A DNA stretch of 64,000 nt. Origin: Paenibacillus apiarius (GTDB taxonomy: Bacteria > Bacillota > Bacilli > Paenibacillales > Paenibacillaceae). Location: assembly GCF_017052585.1 (NCBI RefSeq), contig NZ_JAFFHZ010000001.1, positions 2,228,501 to 2,292,500 of the forward strand, given 5' to 3'. The position numbers and the translations under genes are program-made. Position 1 is the stretch's first letter. Every line of letters starts with the position of its first letter. The notes beneath the pieces were generated by a model. The model saw only the letters and a program-made list of their open reading frames with translations, ran no database searches and was not told where the DNA came from. This document shows positions 61,844 through 64,000 of the stretch, in pieces.

Positions 61844-62676
61844 AGAAAATAGGCTTTATCGATTATTATCTGGATGAATGGCATGCGAACAAATACCCGG
61901 AATGGATTCGAAACGCATCCGGCGGGAGTATGGAAGTCACTTATGCATACGGCATGAGGGATGCCGATCAGGGATTAAGCAACACGGCGTGGTGCGAGCG
62001 TCATGGCGTCACGCTGCTGAATACGATTGAAGAGGTCGTGGAAAAGAGCGATTATTTGATCGTGCTCTCACCCGATCACCCGAAGCATCATGAGGCGCTC
62101 GCTTATCTGCCATTGGCATCGGGCAAGCCGACTTACATCGATAAGACATTTGCCCCTGACCGCGCAACCGCGCTTCGCCTGTTCGAGCGGGCGGCCCAGC
62201 ATGGCACGCCGTTATATTCCTCGTCAGCCTTGCGATTCGCGACCGAATATGGCGACGCGGAGCGAAGTGGCATTGAGGCCATCTCCAGTTGGGGGCCCGG
62301 CGCGTTCGAGAACTACTCAATCCATCAGATCGAACCGATCGTATCGCTGATGGGGGCAGATGCGAAGCGAGTCATGTTCATCGGAACGAAGACAGCTCCA
62401 GCCCTGCTGATCGAATTCAAGGATGGACGGCAAGCGATGATTCATCACCTGGGCGACGAGTGTCCGTTTACGATGGCAGTAAAGTATAATTCGGGCAGCT
62501 GCAGCATTCTGAAGCCCGAATCGAATTTTTTCAACCTGTTCATTCATGACCTTATTGCCTTCTTCGAGACCGGGCGCATATCGGTTCCTTCCGCTCAAAC
62601 GATCGCCATTATTACGATTATCGAGTATGGTCTAAAAGCGGCTAAGCAGCCGTATGAATGGATAGAGCTGCCATAG
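61840..62676 (+). CDS. Gfo/Idh/MocA-like protein, divergent
   Basis: 278 residues. A Rossmann-like start without the glycine motif (MKKIGFIDYYLDEWHANKYPEWI), ADQGLSNTAWCERHGV, SDYLIVLSPDHPKHHEALAY and YIDKTFAPD, which replaces the usual EKP. These features mark a divergent subgroup often paired with a canonical Gfo/Idh/MocA enzyme, as here. It may be a partner subunit or act on a related substrate. Second gene of the operon. Confidence 0.9.
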   Translation: MKKIGFIDYYLDEWHANKYPEWIRNASGGSMEVTYAYGMRDADQGLSNTAWCERHGVTLLNTIEEVVEKSDYLIVLSPDHPKHHEALAYLPLASGKPTYIDKTFAPDRATALRLFERAAQHGTPLYSSSALRFATEYGDAERSGIEAISSWGPGAFENYSIHQIEPIVSLMGADAKRVMFIGTKTAPALLIEFKDGRQAMIHHLGDECPFTMAVKYNSGSCSILKPESNFFNLFIHDLIAFFETGRISVPSAQTIAIITIIEYGLKAAKQPYEWIELP

Positions 62677-62871
62677 CGTTCCTGTTCGATCGCTACTGGC
62701 ATTCGGATAATTCCATGGATCTACCCTCTTTCTGTGGAAATATTTGCATCTATGAATTCTATCAGAATTAGATCATTTCTGTAGAATTTTCCTTTTTATA
62801 TAAGTAAAATAGAGATCGATAAGAGAGTTATAGATTCGATTTCTATGCACGAAAGAAAGAGGGTAGTTTTA

Positions 62872-64000
62872 TTGAGTAAGCGGCATTATGTATGCTCTAT
62901 ATTAGCAATGTTGTTGACGATTACACTGCTATTCCCGCAACAGACGGCGGAAGCGGCAGGTAAGCCGAATGCGACTGAAAGAACGAAGATTATGCTGGAT
63001 GAATATCCGCTTGAATTCTCGGCAGAGCCACTCATTGTGCAAGGCAATACGATGGTTCCATTCCGCGGAATCGCTGAAGCGCTGAATATCGAAGTGCTGT
63101 GGAATCCAAAGAATCAGACCGTAACGGCGAATCAGACGACTGTTCAAGAGAATAAGGTCGTTATTTTGCAGTTGAACCAGAAGACGGCGAAAGTTAATGG
63201 CGAGTCTGTCCAACTGTCAATGGCGCCTTTCGTCAAAGCAGGCACAACGTATATTCCACTCAGCTTTTTCAGCAGACAATTCGGAGCACAAGTGTCCTGG
63301 AATTCGGCTGCGAAAGTTGTCTCTATCCAATCACCGCCGAAGAAGATGTATAATATGGCGTTCTATGCTATTGCTTCATCTTATTCCGCAGTTCGATGCG
63401 ACCGCATTCGGATGGGCGCGCCTTCAGGAAGACGGGACGATTACGACAGAAGGCAAGGACTTCTATTGGCCGCAGGCAGCGGGAGATATTACGCCGGAAT
63501 CTATTGTTGCCGAAGCGAAGCAGGCGGGAACAACTCCTTACCTGATGGTGTTCTCCTCGGATAGAAAAGGCGAGCTGACGAAAATGCTGGAAGATGAGAC
63601 ACTTCGGGACAAGGCGATAGAAGATATCATGCAACTCGCACAGGATAAGAACTTTTCAGGCATTGTGCTTGATTTTGAAGGATTGGGATTATCCGGAGAC
63701 AAGGCGAAGGCGAAGCAGGATTACAACTTCTTTGTCACTCAGCTTGCGAATAAAGCGAGAGCCGCCAATTTGAAGTTGACGCTGGCGCTGCATCCGCTGA
63801 ACGGCGCTTATCAGGGGTATGATTATAAGACACTTGCTTCTGTAGCGGACGATATTATGATTATGGCGTATGCCTACGCGGGTGAAAAAGCGCCGGAACC
63901 GCTCGATAAAGTGAACGAAGCGATTCAGCTCGCATTGAAAGAAGTTCCAAAACATAAGCTTCTATTAGGTTTGTCGATGGGCAGCGAGAACAGCAAGTCC
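62872..64000 (+). pseudogene. Copper-amine-oxidase-stalk / GH18-like secreted protein, frameshifted and cut by the window
   Basis: TTG 62872 follows AGAGGG by 8 bases. A signal peptide (YVCSILAMLLTITLLFPQQTAEA) leads to a copper-amine-oxidase N-terminal-like stalk (VPFRGIAEALNIEVLWNPKNQTVTA, YIPLSFFSRQFGAQVSWN). Near 63390 the frame breaks: the other frame continues with QFDATAFGWARLQEDGTITT, FSGIVLDFEGLG (GH18-like catalytic Glu), LKLTLALHPLNG and DDIMIMAYAYAG. The parts together form one spore/cell-wall glycosidase-like protein. The shift may be real or a sequence error. The 3' end lies beyond the window. Confidence 0.75.

Noticed and set aside
1-64000. CRISPR array, tRNA or rRNA genes, prophage
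   Set aside because: No regularly spaced repeats, cloverleaf sequences, rRNA-like blocks or phage structural genes were seen.

Overview
The window looks like a chromosomal segment of a spore-forming Gram-positive bacterium close to Paenibacillus. This rests on the protein families present: aa3 menaquinol oxidase, an alpha/beta small acid-soluble spore protein, a CotJC remnant, a TsuA/TusA pair, Fur-controlled siderophore uptake, a copper-amine-oxidase-stalk/GH18 protein and an IS1182-type transposase. Strong AGGAGG ribosome sites and intermediate GC agree with it. No rRNA, tRNA or CRISPR array was seen.

Layout. 1-5030: a partial AraC regulator diverges from qoxABCD (menaquinol oxidase, with an unusual His/Met-rich tail on QoxA). 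5100-12300: redox and stress genes: nitroreductase plus flavin monooxygenase under an Rrf2 regulator, an SDR, a split ThrE exporter, a TVP38-type membrane protein, and a DsbA/FrnE-like plus NAD(P)-binding pair behind a consensus promoter with repeated operators. 12296-13700: a CotJC remnant, then an orphan, divergent UMP-kinase paralogue preceded by a 19-codon leader ORF whose stop codon lies inside a perfect terminator hairpin. 13800-18700: an alkyltransferase-like protein, an SRPBCC/ArsR pair, and an ABC exporter/response regulator/histidine kinase operon. 18800-25540: spore SASP, peptidase T, a TetM-like GTPase, a dispersed repeat, a decayed TetR gene, an oxalate-decarboxylase bicupin and a decayed PEP-synthase-like gene.

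25540-31930: MocR regulator, cydAB with Fnr-like and Rex-like sites, and an IS1182-type element inserted into a second copy of the 187-bp repeat found intact at 22938-23124. 31930-42600: XRE/membrane pair, AlkD, TsuA/TusA, a secreted protein with four 17-residue repeats next to a two-component system, RluF, AlkC, RlmN and an alpha/beta hydrolase. 42640-46920: YumC-type reductase and siderophore uptake genes diverging from two Fur boxes. 47000-57740: 5'-truncated YccA gene, HxlR/MFS/aldo-keto reductase, an AraC regulator and cystine-type ABC transporter, an extradiol dioxygenase, a GIY-YIG-like small protein, SUKH-3 protein, lysoplasmalogenase, Dph6-like ATPase and YjdM. 57800-64000: a frameshifted HTH gene, an ADP-ribose cassette (NrtR-like Nudix regulator, NADAR, PARG-like macrodomain), two Gfo/Idh/MocA genes and a frameshifted stalk/GH18 gene cut by the window end.

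The best candidates for something new are the leader-attenuated orphan UMP kinase (13547-13664), the Nudix-NADAR-PARG cassette (58223-60554), the tandem-repeat secreted protein linked to its two-component system (35669-38169), and the 187-bp repeat split by the IS (22938-23124; 29955-31716). All function calls come from reading the sequence; no database search was run.
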